A DNA stretch of 64,000 bases from Neisseria zoodegmatis (GCF_900187305.1 NZ_LT906434.1:1550001-1614000), one strand, 5' to 3'; counted from the stretch's first letter, positions 37,828 to 46,320 are shown. Notes: a model not told the origin generated them from the letters alone. Program-made: numbers and translations.

Positions 37828-39015
37828 ATGAATCCATTGCTCGAACTTTTGAAACCTTATCCTTTCGCCCGTTTGCGTGAAGCCATGGAAGGTATCGATG
37901 CGCCGGAAGGTTTGCAGCCCGTGCCTTTGCATATCGGCGAACCGAAACACCCTGCGCCCAAAGTTGTTACCGACGCATTAACCGCCGCTTTGCCCGAGTT
38001 GGAAAAATACCCGCTGTCTGCCGGTTTGCCCGAACTGCGCCAAGCCTGTGCCGATTGGGTGTTCCGCCGCTACGACGGCCTGAAACTCAACCCCGACACG
38101 GAAATCCTGCCCGTGCTAGGCAGCCGCGAAGCCTTGTTTTCCTTTACCCAAACCGTGCTGAATCCCGTTTCAGACGGCCTCAAGCCGGTTGTGGTCAGCC
38201 CCAATCCTTTTTATCAGATATACGAAGGAGCAACCCTGCTCGGTGGCGGCAAAATCTATTTTGCCAACAGCCGCGCGCCGCGTTTTCAGCCAGATTGGTC
38301 GGAAGTGCCCGAAGCAGTTTGGACGCGTACCCGCATCGTGTTTGTCTGCTCGCCTGATAATCCCAGCGGCAGCGTGATGCAGCTGGAAGACTGGCAAAAG
38401 CTGTTTGATTTGCAAGACCGCTACGGCTTCGTGATTGCGTCTGACGAGTGCTATTCCGAGATTTACTTCGACGGTAAAAAACCGTTGGGCGGCCTGCAAG
38501 CAGCGCAGCAGCTGGGCAGAAGCAACAAAGGCATTGTGATGTTTACCAGCCTTTCCAAACGCTCCAACGTACCCGGCCTGCGTTCGGGCTTTGTGGCCGG
38601 AGACGCCGACATTCTCAAGGCATTCCTGCTCTACCGCACCTACCACGGCAGCGCCATGAGCATTCCCGTCCAACGCGCCAGCATCGCCGCGTGGAACGAC
38701 GAAGCGCACGTTATCGAAAACCGCCGTCTGTATCAGGAAAAATTCGACAAAGTATTGCCGGTATTGCAACAAGTATTCGACGTGAGCCTGCCCGAAGCCT
38801 CGTTTTATATCTGGCTGAAAGTGCCGGACGGCGACGATTTGGCGTTTGCACGCAAACTCTGGCAAGAAGCGGCTATTCAAGTGTTGCCCGGCCGCTTCCT
38901 CGCTCGGGATACCGATAGAGGCAATCCGGGTATGGGCTATGTGCGCATCGCTTTGGTTGCCGATGTGGGCACTTGCGTGAAAGCGGCGGAAACAATTGTT
39001 TCGCTTTACCGCTAA
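37828..39015 (+). CDS. dapC: Succinyldiaminopimelate transaminase
   Basis: PLP aminotransferase (fold type I) of the succinylase branch of lysine/DAP synthesis. 395 aa starting MNPLLELLKPYPFARLREAM, with GSREALFSFTQ, CSPDNPSGSVM, SDECYSEIYFDGK and the PLP lysine in FTSLSKRSNVPGLRSGFV. The N-terminus and the proteobacterial DapC-type core favour DapC over other aspartate aminotransferase relatives. ATG 37828; the frame upstream to 37693 lacks coding character. Confidence 0.88.
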   Translation: MNPLLELLKPYPFARLREAMEGIDAPEGLQPVPLHIGEPKHPAPKVVTDALTAALPELEKYPLSAGLPELRQACADWVFRRYDGLKLNPDTEILPVLGSREALFSFTQTVLNPVSDGLKPVVVSPNPFYQIYEGATLLGGGKIYFANSRAPRFQPDWSEVPEAVWTRTRIVFVCSPDNPSGSVMQLEDWQKLFDLQDRYGFVIASDECYSEIYFDGKKPLGGLQAAQQLGRSNKGIVMFTSLSKRSNVPGLRSGFVAGDADILKAFLLYRTYHGSAMSIPVQRASIAAWNDEAHVIENRRLYQEKFDKVLPVLQQVFDVSLPEASFYIWLKVPDGDDLAFARKLWQEAAIQVLPGRFLARDTDRGNPGMGYVRIALVADVGTCVKAAETIVSLYR

Positions 39016-39040
39016 AATTATGTTTTGCATGAATCATGCC

Positions 39041-39183
39041 GAGGCCTTTGCAAAGCCCTCATCTGCGGCGCATTTCTGCGTTGTGTGCTGCTCGCTCGTT
39101 TGCCTATCTATGTGATATGTCTGCACTCGCTGTGCTGCTACGCCTTGAACTGCATCCACATCTAAGGGTTTTGCAAAGGTCTC
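39041..39183. repeat. 143-bp element with IS-type terminal inverted repeats, copy 1
   Basis: Ends GAGGCCTTTGCAAAGCCCT and (complement) GAGACCTTTGCAAAACCCT, 19-bp arms with two mismatches. It is the same length as, and differs at 8 of 143 positions from, the element at 41138-41280. The ends resemble the terminal repeats of the IS5/IS1106 group of neisserial insertion sequences (from memory). No ORF for a transposase, so a non-autonomous (MITE-like) element is inferred. A DUS follows immediately after its right end. Confidence 0.75.
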
Positions 39184-39203
39184 AGGCCGTCTGAAAGTCT
39201 GAG
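39181..39203. terminator. DUS-centred hairpin beside the 143-bp element
   Basis: CTCAG ... CTGAG arms enclose a complete DUS. It lies between the convergent dapC and helicase genes. Confidence 0.45.
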
Positions 39204-39324
39204 TAGCAAGAATAACAAACAGATAAAAAAATCCCGCATCAGAAATCATGCTTGCAGGCAGTTTTTCTGAATGCGGGAAATTTATTGCGTGTGTGTTTGA
39301 GTTTGTTCAGATTTTGAATCTGTT

Positions 39325-40671
39325 TTATTTTTTAGCGAATCCGCCGACAGGCTTTTTCTTGCCGCCGAAGCCTTCGCCTTTCGGCTTCACGCCGGGTTTC
39401 TTGCCGGAAAATTTTTTGGCATCCGGTTTCTTATCGCCAAACTTTTTGTCGCCGAATTTTTTATCGCCAAACTTGCGCTCGCCCCAACCGCCTTTGCCTT
39501 TCGGCTTCAAGGCTTTAGTAGCGCGCTTGCGGGTCGGCTCCATGCCTTCGATGGTCATTTCGGGCAGTTTGCGGTTAATGTATTTTTCGATTTTGTGGAC
39601 TTTAACGTACTCGTTAACCTCGGCAAAAGAAATCGCCAAGCCTGTGCGGCCTGCGCGACCGGTGCGGCCGATGCGGTGAACGTAATCTTCTGCTTGTTTG
39701 GGCAAATCGTAGTTGATCACATGCGTGATGGTCGGCACGTCGATACCGCGCGCGGCAACGTCGGTGGCAACCAAAATTTTGCAGCGGCCTTTGCGCAGAT
39801 CCATCAGCGTGCGGTTACGCCAACCTTGCGGCATATCGCCATGCAAACAGTTAGCAGCAAAGCCTTTTTCGTACAAATCATCGGCCAGTTGCTCGGTCAT
39901 GGCTTTGGTGGAGGTGAAAATCACGCACTGGTTAATGTTGGCATCGCGCAAAATGTGGTCGAGCAGGCGGTTTTTGTGGCGCATATCGTCGCAATACAGA
40001 AGCTGCTCTTCGATTTTGCCTTGGTCATCCACGCGCTCTACTTCAACTACTTCGGGATTTTTGGTGAGTTTGCGCGCCAGCTTGCCGACTGCGCCGTCCC
40101 AAGTGGCCGAGAACAGCAGGGTTTGGCGGTCTTCGGGGGTGGCGGCAACAATGGTTTCGATGTCGTCGATAAAGCCCATATCGAGCATACGGTCGGCTTC
40201 GTCCAAAATCAGCACTTCGAGGCGGTTGAAATCGACTTTACCGCTGTCCATCAAGTCCATCAAACGGCCGGGCGTGGCCACAATCAGGTCAATCGGTTTG
40301 CTTAAGGCTCTGATTTGGTAGCCGAAAGAAGACCCGCCGACGATGCTGACGGTGCGGAACCATTTCATGTTTTGGGCGTAGGTGAGTGCGTTTTTTTCTA
40401 CTTGGGCAGCCAATTCGCGCGTGGGCGTCAGCACCAGCGCGCGCGGGCCTTTGCCGGATTTTTCGCTGCGCTTGCCCAAGCGTTGCAGCGTCGGCAAAAG
40501 AAAGGCGGCGGTTTTGCCCGAGCCGGTTTGCGCCGAAGCCATGATGTCGCGCCCGTCGAGCGCGTGGGGAATGGATTGTGCCTGAATCGGTGTGGGCGAA
40601 TCGTAACCGGCTTGGGTTAAGGCGGATAACAGGTTTTTATCGAGATTTAAATCGCTAAATTTTACAGACAT
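39325..40671 (-). CDS. DEAD-box ATP-dependent RNA helicase (RhlE-like)
   Basis: 448 aa. All DEAD-box motifs are present: PTPIQAQ (Q motif), AQTGSGKT (48-55), PTRELA, DEAD, SAT, ARGID and HRIGRTGR. The C-terminus is a basic, low-complexity tail of repeated KFGDK units followed by KKPxxKKFSGKK, as in RhlE-type helicases active in ribosome assembly and RNA turnover in the cold. ATG 40671 with AGGAAA upstream. A leader of about 300 nt with strong hairpins precedes it. The gene is flanked by two copies of the 143-bp element. Confidence 0.93.
   Translation of the reverse strand: MSVKFSDLNLDKNLLSALTQAGYDSPTPIQAQSIPHALDGRDIMASAQTGSGKTAAFLLPTLQRLGKRSEKSGKGPRALVLTPTRELAAQVEKNALTYAQNMKWFRTVSIVGGSSFGYQIRALSKPIDLIVATPGRLMDLMDSGKVDFNRLEVLILDEADRMLDMGFIDDIETIVAATPEDRQTLLFSATWDGAVGKLARKLTKNPEVVEVERVDDQGKIEEQLLYCDDMRHKNRLLDHILRDANINQCVIFTSTKAMTEQLADDLYEKGFAANCLHGDMPQGWRNRTLMDLRKGRCKILVATDVAARGIDVPTITHVINYDLPKQAEDYVHRIGRTGRAGRTGLAISFAEVNEYVKVHKIEKYINRKLPEMTIEGMEPTRKRATKALKPKGKGGWGERKFGDKKFGDKKFGDKKPDAKKFSGKKPGVKPKGEGFGGKKKPVGGFAKK
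39426..39478 (-). repeat. Tandem 15-bp repeats encoding KFGDK units
   Basis: Three consecutive 15-bp units within the helicase C-terminal tail encode KFGDK-type pentapeptides. Copy number could change by slippage without loss of frame. Confidence 0.7.
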
Positions 40672-40979
40672 GGGTTTCCTGAACGGAACAACAACACTTT
40701 TTCCGCCTGAAGTTTTTTCAGACGGCCTTGAAGCAAAGACGGCGTATGGAAATCACTAAAGAGTGGTTTACGCAGGGTTGTCGCAGGTATTTTTAGACCT
40801 GTGGTTAACATCGGCGACAACCTGCAAGTATGCCCGGCTCTGGCAAAGAAAACATAGCTTATGCGGCATGCGCCGACTGATATTTCTTTGTTGTACCAAG
40901 CAAATCAGAGAAGCTCCGCTCGGGCGGGCTTGAATAATATGAAGTTGGCTGAAGACGATGGCTTCAAAAAGACAAGGGT
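40672..40979 (-). ncRNA. Candidate structured 5' leader of the DEAD-box helicase mRNA
   Basis: About 308 nt between the promoter at 40986-41012 and the start codon contain no ORF worth calling but several hairpins. The strongest pairs GCAGGGTTGTCGC (40772-40784) with GCGACAACCTGC (40814-40825), with one bulge and an inner AGGT/ACCT stem. Others are CACT-AAAG-AGTG (about 40754-40765), CGGC-ATGC-GCCG (about 40864-40875) and AAGCTC/GGGCTT (40911-40931). Cold-shock helicase genes in other bacteria have long regulatory leaders. Inference only; no known Rfam family is recognised. Confidence 0.5.
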
Positions 40980-40985
40980 GCGGAT

Positions 40986-41012
40986 AGTATAGAATTTCTG
41001 ATTCAAGGTCAA
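40986..41012 (-). promoter_or_regulatory. Promoter of the DEAD-box helicase gene
   Basis: On the minus strand TTGACC (41012-41007) and TATACT (40991-40986) are close to consensus, 15 bp apart. They lie about 310 bp from the start codon, implying a long leader. Confidence 0.6.
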
Positions 41013-41104
41013 GAAAAATGACTGTTTTTCTTAGAAAAGCTGTTAGGAAAGCGGTGAAAAAGGCGCATCTGCTTTCAGGCGTTTTGTGTGGTTTATAAAG
41101 ATGA

Positions 41105-41138
41105 AAGGCCGTCTGAAATATGTTTTTCAGACGGCCTT
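41105..41138. terminator. Inverted DUS pair between fkpA-like gene and the helicase promoter
   Basis: AGGCCGTCTGAAA and TTTCAGACGGCCT arms about 8 bases apart, abutting the left end of the second 143-bp element. Confidence 0.6.
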
Positions 41139-41280
41139 AGACCTTTGCAAAACCCCCATCTGCGGCGCATTTCTGCGTTGTGCGCTGCTCGCTCGTTTGC
41201 CTATCTATATGATATGTCTGCACTCGCTGCGCTGCTACGCCTTGAACTGCATCCACATCTGAGGGTTTTGCAAAGGTCTC
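41138..41280. repeat. 143-bp element with IS-type terminal inverted repeats, copy 2
   Basis: Same orientation and length as copy 1, about 94% identical by eye. Ends TAGACCTTTGCAAAACCCC and GAGACCTTTGCAAAACCCT (complement of right end). A DUS ends exactly where the element begins. It lies 30 bp downstream of the Mip/FkpA-like gene. No clear target duplication is seen. Confidence 0.75.
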
Positions 41281-41310
41281 AGCCTCTTAATATCATCTCA
41301 TGAAGATGTT

Positions 41311-42105
41311 TTATTTTTTAGCGGGAGCCGGAGCTTTGGGCGGCTCTTTTTCGATTTTCAGCAGTTTCACGTCGAATACCAAAACGGAGTTCGGGCCGAT
41401 TTTTTCACTGGGGCTGTTTTCGCCGTAAGCCATTTCAGCCGGTACGAACAAGGTATATTCGGCGCCTTCTTTCATCAGCTGCAAGCCTTCCGTCCAGCCT
41501 TTGATCACTTGGTTGAGCGGGAAGGTAACCGGCTGGTCGCCGTGCTGTTTGCTGCTGTCGAACACGGTACCGTCGATCAGGCGGCCTTCGTATTCCACGG
41601 TAACGATATCGCTGGCTTTAGGCTGTGCGCCGGTGCCTTCGCTTTTCACTTTGTATTGCAGGCCGGAAGCGGTGGTTTTCACGCCTTCTTTGGTGGTGTT
41701 TTCTTTCAGGAAGGCTTGGCCTTTTTCAAGATTTTTCTTGGCATCTTCTACCATTTTCGCTTGGGCTTTTTTCTGCTGTTCGGCCAAAAACGCCATCATC
41801 ACTTCTTGGGCTTTTTGGTCGCTTATTTTAGGCTCTTTGCCGTCAAGCACGGTTTGCAGGGCTTCGTTGAATACTTTCATATCCACTTCGGTGCCGTGGT
41901 CTTTCATTTGTTTGAGCGAACGGCCGATGTCCATACCCATAGCGTAGCTGGCTTGCTGGGTTGCATTGCCGATGTCGGAAGCGGCGGCGGATGCGGCTTT
42001 TTCGCCCGATGCTGCCGGTGCATTTCCCGTGGTTTGCTTGTTACATGCGGCCAAAGCCAATGCTGCGGTAACTGCCAATGCGCTCATTTTGAAAGTTTTC
42101 GTCAT
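41311..42105 (-). CDS. FKBP-type peptidyl-prolyl isomerase, Mip/FkpA-like lipoprotein
   Basis: 264 aa. Lipoprotein signal MTKTFKMSALAVTAALALAA with acceptor Cys21. An N-terminal helical dimerisation domain (QQASYAMGMDIGRSLKQM through FLAEQQKKAQAK) precedes an FKBP domain (DIVTVEYEGRLIDGTVFDSS, GWTEGLQLMKEG, PAEMAYGE). Related neisserial Mip is surface-exposed and contributes to survival in phagocytes. The C-terminus EKEPPKAPAPAKK is a short Pro/Ala/Lys tail. ATG 42105 with AGGA upstream; a longer frame to 42207 is rejected. Confidence 0.92.
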   Translation of the reverse strand: MTKTFKMSALAVTAALALAACNKQTTGNAPAASGEKAASAAASDIGNATQQASYAMGMDIGRSLKQMKDHGTEVDMKVFNEALQTVLDGKEPKISDQKAQEVMMAFLAEQQKKAQAKMVEDAKKNLEKGQAFLKENTTKEGVKTTASGLQYKVKSEGTGAQPKASDIVTVEYEGRLIDGTVFDSSKQHGDQPVTFPLNQVIKGWTEGLQLMKEGAEYTLFVPAEMAYGENSPSEKIGPNSVLVFDVKLLKIEKEPPKAPAPAKK

Positions 42106-42142
42106 TGTTTTATTCCTGAGTAACTGGATAAAGGAAGCTGGG

Positions 42143-42148
42143 ATTATA
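42143..42148 (-). promoter_or_regulatory. -10 box of the Mip/FkpA-like gene
   Basis: A perfect TATAAT on the minus strand lies about 40 bp upstream of ATG 42105; the -35 region is weak (ATTTCA at 17 bp). Confidence 0.45.
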
Positions 42149-42331
42149 ACCAAGTTTGCGTTAATTGAAATTAAGGCCGTCTGAAAAAACCAAGTTTCAG
42201 ACGGCATTCTGTTAAAGCCGAACCGGTTTGCCGTTCTGCATAAAGCCGAATGTGCCGCCTTCTCTTTTCAGACGGCCTGCCCTACAATGCAGGCCGTCTG
42301 AATCTTATCCAACTCAAACAGCAACCCGACC

Positions 42332-43237
42332 ATGATAATACCCGAACTCAACCGCCATCCCGCCGCCATGCTGATTGTGGGCTGTGTACTTTTCGGGCTG
42401 GGCAGCCTGATTGTTAAATTCGTATCCGTAGGGCCGTATGCCATCGCCTTTTGGCGGCTTTCCATCGCAGCGGTTATTTTTTGGGGTTTGTCGCGTTTTT
42501 TCGGACAAAAACTGCCGAAAAGTAGAAAAGCCACAGGTTTGGCAATGCTTTCGGGCGCATTTTTAGGTATGGAGCTGGCTTTGTGGCACGAAAGTATTTA
42601 TGCAGTCGGCCCGGGTATTTCGACTTTACTCAACAGCCTGCAAATCTTTTTTCTCACGGCCATCGGCGCGGCCTTTTTCGGCGAAAAACCGGGGAAAGCC
42701 CAATTATTGAGCCTGATTGTCGCCGTGGTCGGCGTAGCCTTGATTGCCAGCCCCGAATTCGGCCGCAACGAAGCGGCAGGCTGGGGGTTTTCCAGCGGGA
42801 TTATCTCGGGCGCAATGCTGGCATTATCGATGGTGTTTGTGCGCCAAACCCACCAAGCCGAACCGACGCCGCTGTTTCCGATGATGCTGTTGGTAAGCTT
42901 GGGCGGTATGGCGGCTTTGTTGTTGCCGACTTTATTATTGGATGCGCACAACCTCTTCCCCACTACCCTTAGCGATCTCGGCTTGGTATTAGTTTACGGC
43001 GCGGTCATACAATGTATTGCATGGGGTTTGATTGCGTATTCCATCCCGCTGCTGCCGCTCTCTCTGGCAGGCCTGCTGTTGTTGAGCGAACCGGTTGCGG
43101 CGCTGCTTATCGACTATTTTCTGCTCGATAAACCCATCAATATGCTGCAATGGACGGGGGCGGCACTCACGCTTTTTGCCATTTATCTCGGTTCGCCCCG
43201 CACGAAAACCGCCATGCGTAAACCGGCGGAATCGTGA
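42332..43237 (+). CDS. EamA/DMT family transporter
   Basis: 301-aa inner-membrane protein with ten predicted helices in two EamA repeats (MLIVGCVLFGLGSLIVKFV ... FRIs in the first, SGIISGAMLALSMVFVRQTH ... LSLAGLLLLSEPVAALLIDY in the second). The drug/metabolite transporter superfamily includes amino acid and nucleoside exporters; substrate not inferable. ATG 42332. DUS pairs lie upstream (42172-42206 and 42248-42300). It is followed closely by the DUF2185 gene. Confidence 0.88.
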   Translation: MIIPELNRHPAAMLIVGCVLFGLGSLIVKFVSVGPYAIAFWRLSIAAVIFWGLSRFFGQKLPKSRKATGLAMLSGAFLGMELALWHESIYAVGPGISTLLNSLQIFFLTAIGAAFFGEKPGKAQLLSLIVAVVGVALIASPEFGRNEAAGWGFSSGIISGAMLALSMVFVRQTHQAEPTPLFPMMLLVSLGGMAALLLPTLLLDAHNLFPTTLSDLGLVLVYGAVIQCIAWGLIAYSIPLLPLSLAGLLLLSEPVAALLIDYFLLDKPINMLQWTGAALTLFAIYLGSPRTKTAMRKPAES

Positions 43238-43279
43238 TAAAATCCAGCCCTTACTTTATCTGCCACAGGCCGTCTGAAC

Positions 43280-43603
43280 ATGAATATTTTTGCCAATGCC
43301 CTGTCAACCGCGCTAGGCCGCTGCATTGCCGCCAAAACAGTGAGCGAAGAAGGCCGCCCGGTCGGTTTTATGTACCGCGAAGAGCCGGTGTTTGAACAAG
43401 ACAGCGGCTGGCGCTTTTTCAGCGGCGACGAAACCGACGAATACACCGCCAATCCCGACAACTTCGGCGTGTACAGCATCAGCGACATTACCCGCAGCAA
43501 CCCCGCCGTTGCCGAGTGGTTAAATCAGCCCGCAGGCTCGGCGTGGGAAACCGACGAAGACGGCGCGTTTCAAAGCGTTGAAGACTGGCAGCCGAAAGAC
43601 TAA
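43280..43603 (+). CDS. DUF2185 (Imm33-like) protein
   Basis: 107 aa. The core RPVGFMYREEP ... DSGWRFFSGDETDEYTANPD ... NFGVYSISDITRSNPAVAEW matches the DUF2185 pattern, which is also catalogued as an immunity-protein family (Imm33) in polymorphic-toxin loci. No toxin gene is nearby, so a housekeeping or orphan role is as likely. ATG 43280 directly follows a DUS. The product is acidic and cytosolic. Confidence 0.8.
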   Translation: MNIFANALSTALGRCIAAKTVSEEGRPVGFMYREEPVFEQDSGWRFFSGDETDEYTANPDNFGVYSISDITRSNPAVAEWLNQPAGSAWETDEDGAFQSVEDWQPKD

Positions 43604-43708
43604 GCTGCCCTGCACCCCGCTTCTTTTCAGACGGCCTTTCGCCTGATGCCGCCGTTAAGCACCCTATTCCATTTATATTGACACATTAACCTCAACGGAC
43701 ACCGAATC

Positions 43709-44200
43709 ATGAACATCATCGAACCCAGTCACAACGGTACCCATTTGCGTATCGGCATCGTGCAAGCCCGCTTCAGCAACGAAATCGGCAGCGCCATGCT
43801 CAAAGTCTGCACCGACAAACTGATTGCTTTGGGCGTGGACACCGACAACATCACCGTCGCCACCGTACCCGGCGCATTGGAAGTGGCGCTCGTGCTGCAA
43901 AACATGGCTTCTTCGCAACAATATGATGCCCTGATCGCCCTCGGCGCCGTCATCCGCGGCGAAACCTACCATTTCGAGCTGGTGGCCAACGAATCCGGCG
44001 CCGCCATTACCCGCGTCGGCCTCGACTACAATATTCCGATTGCCAACGCCATCCTCACTACCGAAAACGACGAGCAGGCGCACGTTCGCATCGAAGAGAA
44101 AGCCACCGATGCCGCCATCGTGGCCGTCGAATGCGGCAATCTGATCAACCTCTTGCTGGAAGATCAAATCGATGACGCTTTCGAAGAAGACGACGAATAA
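43709..44200 (+). CDS. ribH: 6,7-dimethyl-8-ribityllumazine synthase
   Basis: Penultimate step of riboflavin synthesis. 163 aa with [50 protein letters not shown] (catalytic His) and [11 protein letters not shown]. The C-terminus is unusually acidic ([13 protein letters not shown]). ATG 43709. It is followed by nusB 63 bp downstream, the common ribH-nusB pair. Confidence 0.96.
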   Translation: MNIIEPSHNGTHLRIGIVQARFSNEIGSAMLKVCTDKLIALGVDTDNITVATVPGALEVALVLQNMASSQQYDALIALGAVIRGETYHFELVANESGAAITRVGLDYNIPIANAILTTENDEQAHVRIEEKATDAAIVAVECGNLINLLLEDQIDDAFEEDDE

Positions 44201-44263
44201 TCTGATTCAGACGGCCTCAACCAAGCTGAGGCCGCCTGAAAAAAAAACATTAAGGATTTACCC

Positions 44264-44698
44264 ATGAAACAACCATCATCTCCCCGTCGCCGCGCACGGG
44301 AATTTACCGTACAGGCTTTGTATCAAGCCGCCCTCACGGATTCCCCCGCCGCCGAAACCGCCAAAAACATCCGCGAAAGCAAAGATTTCAAAAAAGCCGA
44401 CGGCGACCTTTTTGCCGCGCTCTTTTTCGGTGCGCACAGCAACCAAAGCACCTACATGCAGCAAATCCGCCCCCTGCTCGACCGCGACGAAAACGAACTC
44501 AGCCCCATCGAGCGCGCGGTATTGCTGATGGCTTGCCACGAGCTGAATGCCATGCCCGAAACCCCCTACCCGGTAATCATCAACGAAGCCATCGAAGTAA
44601 CCAAAACCTTCGGCGGCACCGACGGGCACAAATTCGTTAACGGTATTCTCGACAAACTCGCCCTGCAACTGCGCCCAAACGACCCCAAGCGCAACTAA
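44264..44698 (+). CDS. nusB: Transcription antitermination protein NusB
   Basis: Binds boxA RNA with NusE (S10) in rRNA antitermination. 144 aa: RRRAREFTVQALYQAALT, DENELSPIERAVLLMACHEL, PYPVIINEAIEVTKTFGG and HKFVNGILDKLA. ATG 44264. A DUS pair, one member degenerate, lies between ribH and nusB. Confidence 0.95.
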   Translation: MKQPSSPRRRAREFTVQALYQAALTDSPAAETAKNIRESKDFKKADGDLFAALFFGAHSNQSTYMQQIRPLLDRDENELSPIERAVLLMACHELNAMPETPYPVIINEAIEVTKTFGGTDGHKFVNGILDKLALQLRPNDPKRN

Positions 44699-44750
44699 AA
44701 AGCGCAACTAAAAGCAAAAATTTTTTTAATCAGTTTCACAGATTTAAAAC

Positions 44751-44790
44751 ATAAAAAACCGATGCCGTTTCTGAGCATCGGTTTTTTTAA
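44751..44790. terminator. Terminator after nusB
   Basis: AAAAAACCGATGC ... GCATCGGTTTTTT: 13-bp arms with T/A tracts that can act in both directions, between convergent nusB and hemA. Confidence 0.85.
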
Positions 44791-44814
44791 TCACATTTTT
44801 CAGACGGCCTCAAT

Positions 44815-46074
44815 TCAGCCCTGCTTCAAATGCTCCAAATCATAAATCTGCGCTACCGCATCCACCAGTTCACTGCTTTGCGAACCGGCTTTATTCAATG
44901 TACGCGATGGCGAATGCAGCAGTTTATTGGTCAGCTGTACCGATAATCTTTCCAACACCTCTTCGGGTGGTGTACCTTTGGCGAGCTGCTTCATGGCATT
45001 TTCCAAAACCTGACGGCGCGCCCGTTCACCTTCGTCGCGCAAAGCACGGATCATGGGCACGTTTTGGCGGCTTTTCTGCCATTCGACAAACTCGCCCACT
45101 TTCTGCTCAACCATAGCCTCCGCCGCTTCGGCAGCCTGCTTACGGGCTTTTTGGCCGGTTTGGACGATATTGGCAATGTCGTCCACCGTGTAGAGATAAG
45201 CGTCGTTCAAATCGCCGACTTCCGCTTCAATATCGCGCGGCACGGCCAAATCCAGCATAAATACAGGCATATTTTGGCGCTGCTTCAATGCGCGCTCAAC
45301 CATGCCTTTGCCGACAATCGGAAGCTGGCTGGCCGTGGAAGAAACCACCACATCGTATTCATACAAAATATCAGGCAATTCGGAAAGCAAGTGCGGCTCG
45401 GCATTGACGCTGAGTTTTTCGCACAACTCTTGGGCGCGCGGCAAGGTGCGGTTGGCTACCGTAATCAGGCGGGGCGTTTTGGCGGCAAAGTAAGTGGCTA
45501 CCAATTCAATCATTTCGCCTGCGCCGATAAACAGCACGTTTAAATCGGCGATATCGGGAAAAATCTGCTCGGCCATTTTCACCGACGCAGCCGCCATGGA
45601 AACTGAATTTTCTCCCACCGCCGTGCCGGTGCGCACTTCTTTAGCCACGGCAAATGTTTTCTGAAACAGCGCGTTCAGCCAAGTATCAACGGTGTGCTGC
45701 TCTTGGGCAACGCGCACCGCATCTTTAATCTGACCGAGAATCTGCGGTTCGCCCAAAACCATAGAATCCAAGCCGCAAGCCACACGGAAGGCATGGCGGA
45801 TGGCGGCATTGTTATCCAAGGTGTAAAGATACGGGCGGATTTCATCTAAGTTAACGCCGTGATATTGCGACAACCATTTGATGATGTATTCTTCATCGCC
45901 CACACAATAAAGCTCAGTGCGGTTGCAGGTAGAAAGAATCACGGCCTCTTGCACACCCTCGCCCGCAGTCAGCGCGCGCACGGCTTCGGGCAGGCTTTTG
46001 GCGGTGAAAGCCAGCTTTTCACGAATGCTGAGAGGTGCGGTTTGATGATTAAGGCCGACAGCAGTAAGTTGCAT
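44815..46074 (-). CDS. hemA: Glutamyl-tRNA reductase
   Basis: NADPH-dependent reduction of Glu-tRNA to glutamate-1-semialdehyde, first committed step of C5 haem synthesis. 419 aa with nucleophile Cys50 in VILSTCNRTELYCVGDEEY, LDSMVLGEPQILGQIKDA, FIGAGEMIELVATYFA (Rossmann) and the C-terminal dimerisation helices. ATG 46074; a clear RBS is not seen. Confidence 0.97.
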   Translation of the reverse strand: MQLTAVGLNHQTAPLSIREKLAFTAKSLPEAVRALTAGEGVQEAVILSTCNRTELYCVGDEEYIIKWLSQYHGVNLDEIRPYLYTLDNNAAIRHAFRVACGLDSMVLGEPQILGQIKDAVRVAQEQHTVDTWLNALFQKTFAVAKEVRTGTAVGENSVSMAAASVKMAEQIFPDIADLNVLFIGAGEMIELVATYFAAKTPRLITVANRTLPRAQELCEKLSVNAEPHLLSELPDILYEYDVVVSSTASQLPIVGKGMVERALKQRQNMPVFMLDLAVPRDIEAEVGDLNDAYLYTVDDIANIVQTGQKARKQAAEAAEAMVEQKVGEFVEWQKSRQNVPMIRALRDEGERARRQVLENAMKQLAKGTPPEEVLERLSVQLTNKLLHSPSRTLNKAGSQSSELVDAVAQIYDLEHLKQG

Positions 46075-46106
46075 GAGAGGGTGTGGAGTGAATCTGCGAA
46101 CGCATC

Positions 46107-46112
46107 ATTATA
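46107..46112 (-). promoter_or_regulatory. -10 box of hemA
   Basis: A perfect TATAAT on the minus strand, about 33 bp upstream of ATG 46074. The -35 region is A/T-only and not consensus. Confidence 0.45.
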
Positions 46113-46140
46113 GCTTAAGTTGCGCTTGAAAAAAATCCGA

Positions 46141-46187
46141 AAACCATAGCGGTGTTTGATGGAAAGCTATGTTAAATGCTATGGTTT
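46141..46187. other. 10-bp inverted repeat upstream of the hemA promoter
   Basis: AAACCATAGC (46141-46150) and GCTATGGTTT (46178-46187) are perfect complements with a 27-nt loop, just beyond the expected -35 of hemA. Could be an operator or an unrelated hairpin. Confidence 0.35.
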
Positions 46188-46276
46188 ACCTAAAATTTTC
46201 AACTGCTTGCTGTTGTTTAAGCAAAGCACGACAAGCAATAGACAATGGCTTGGCGTTGATTTTGTATCGCACCAAT

Positions 46277-46320
46277 CTCAAGAGGCCGTCTGAAAAAATA
46301 TTTTCAGACGGCCTCTTGAG
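46277..46320. terminator. DUS-pair terminator after the AlgZ-like kinase gene
   Basis: CTCAAGAGGCCGTCTGAAAA and its complement form 20-bp arms with a 3-4 nt loop. Confidence 0.75.

Noticed and set aside
39034-39249. 71-aa frame across the 143-bp element
   Set aside because: Runs through the terminal repeats and a DUS; not a transposase fragment.
40735-41000. Known riboswitch in the helicase leader
   Set aside because: No motif of a known class is recognisable; kept only as a candidate structured leader.
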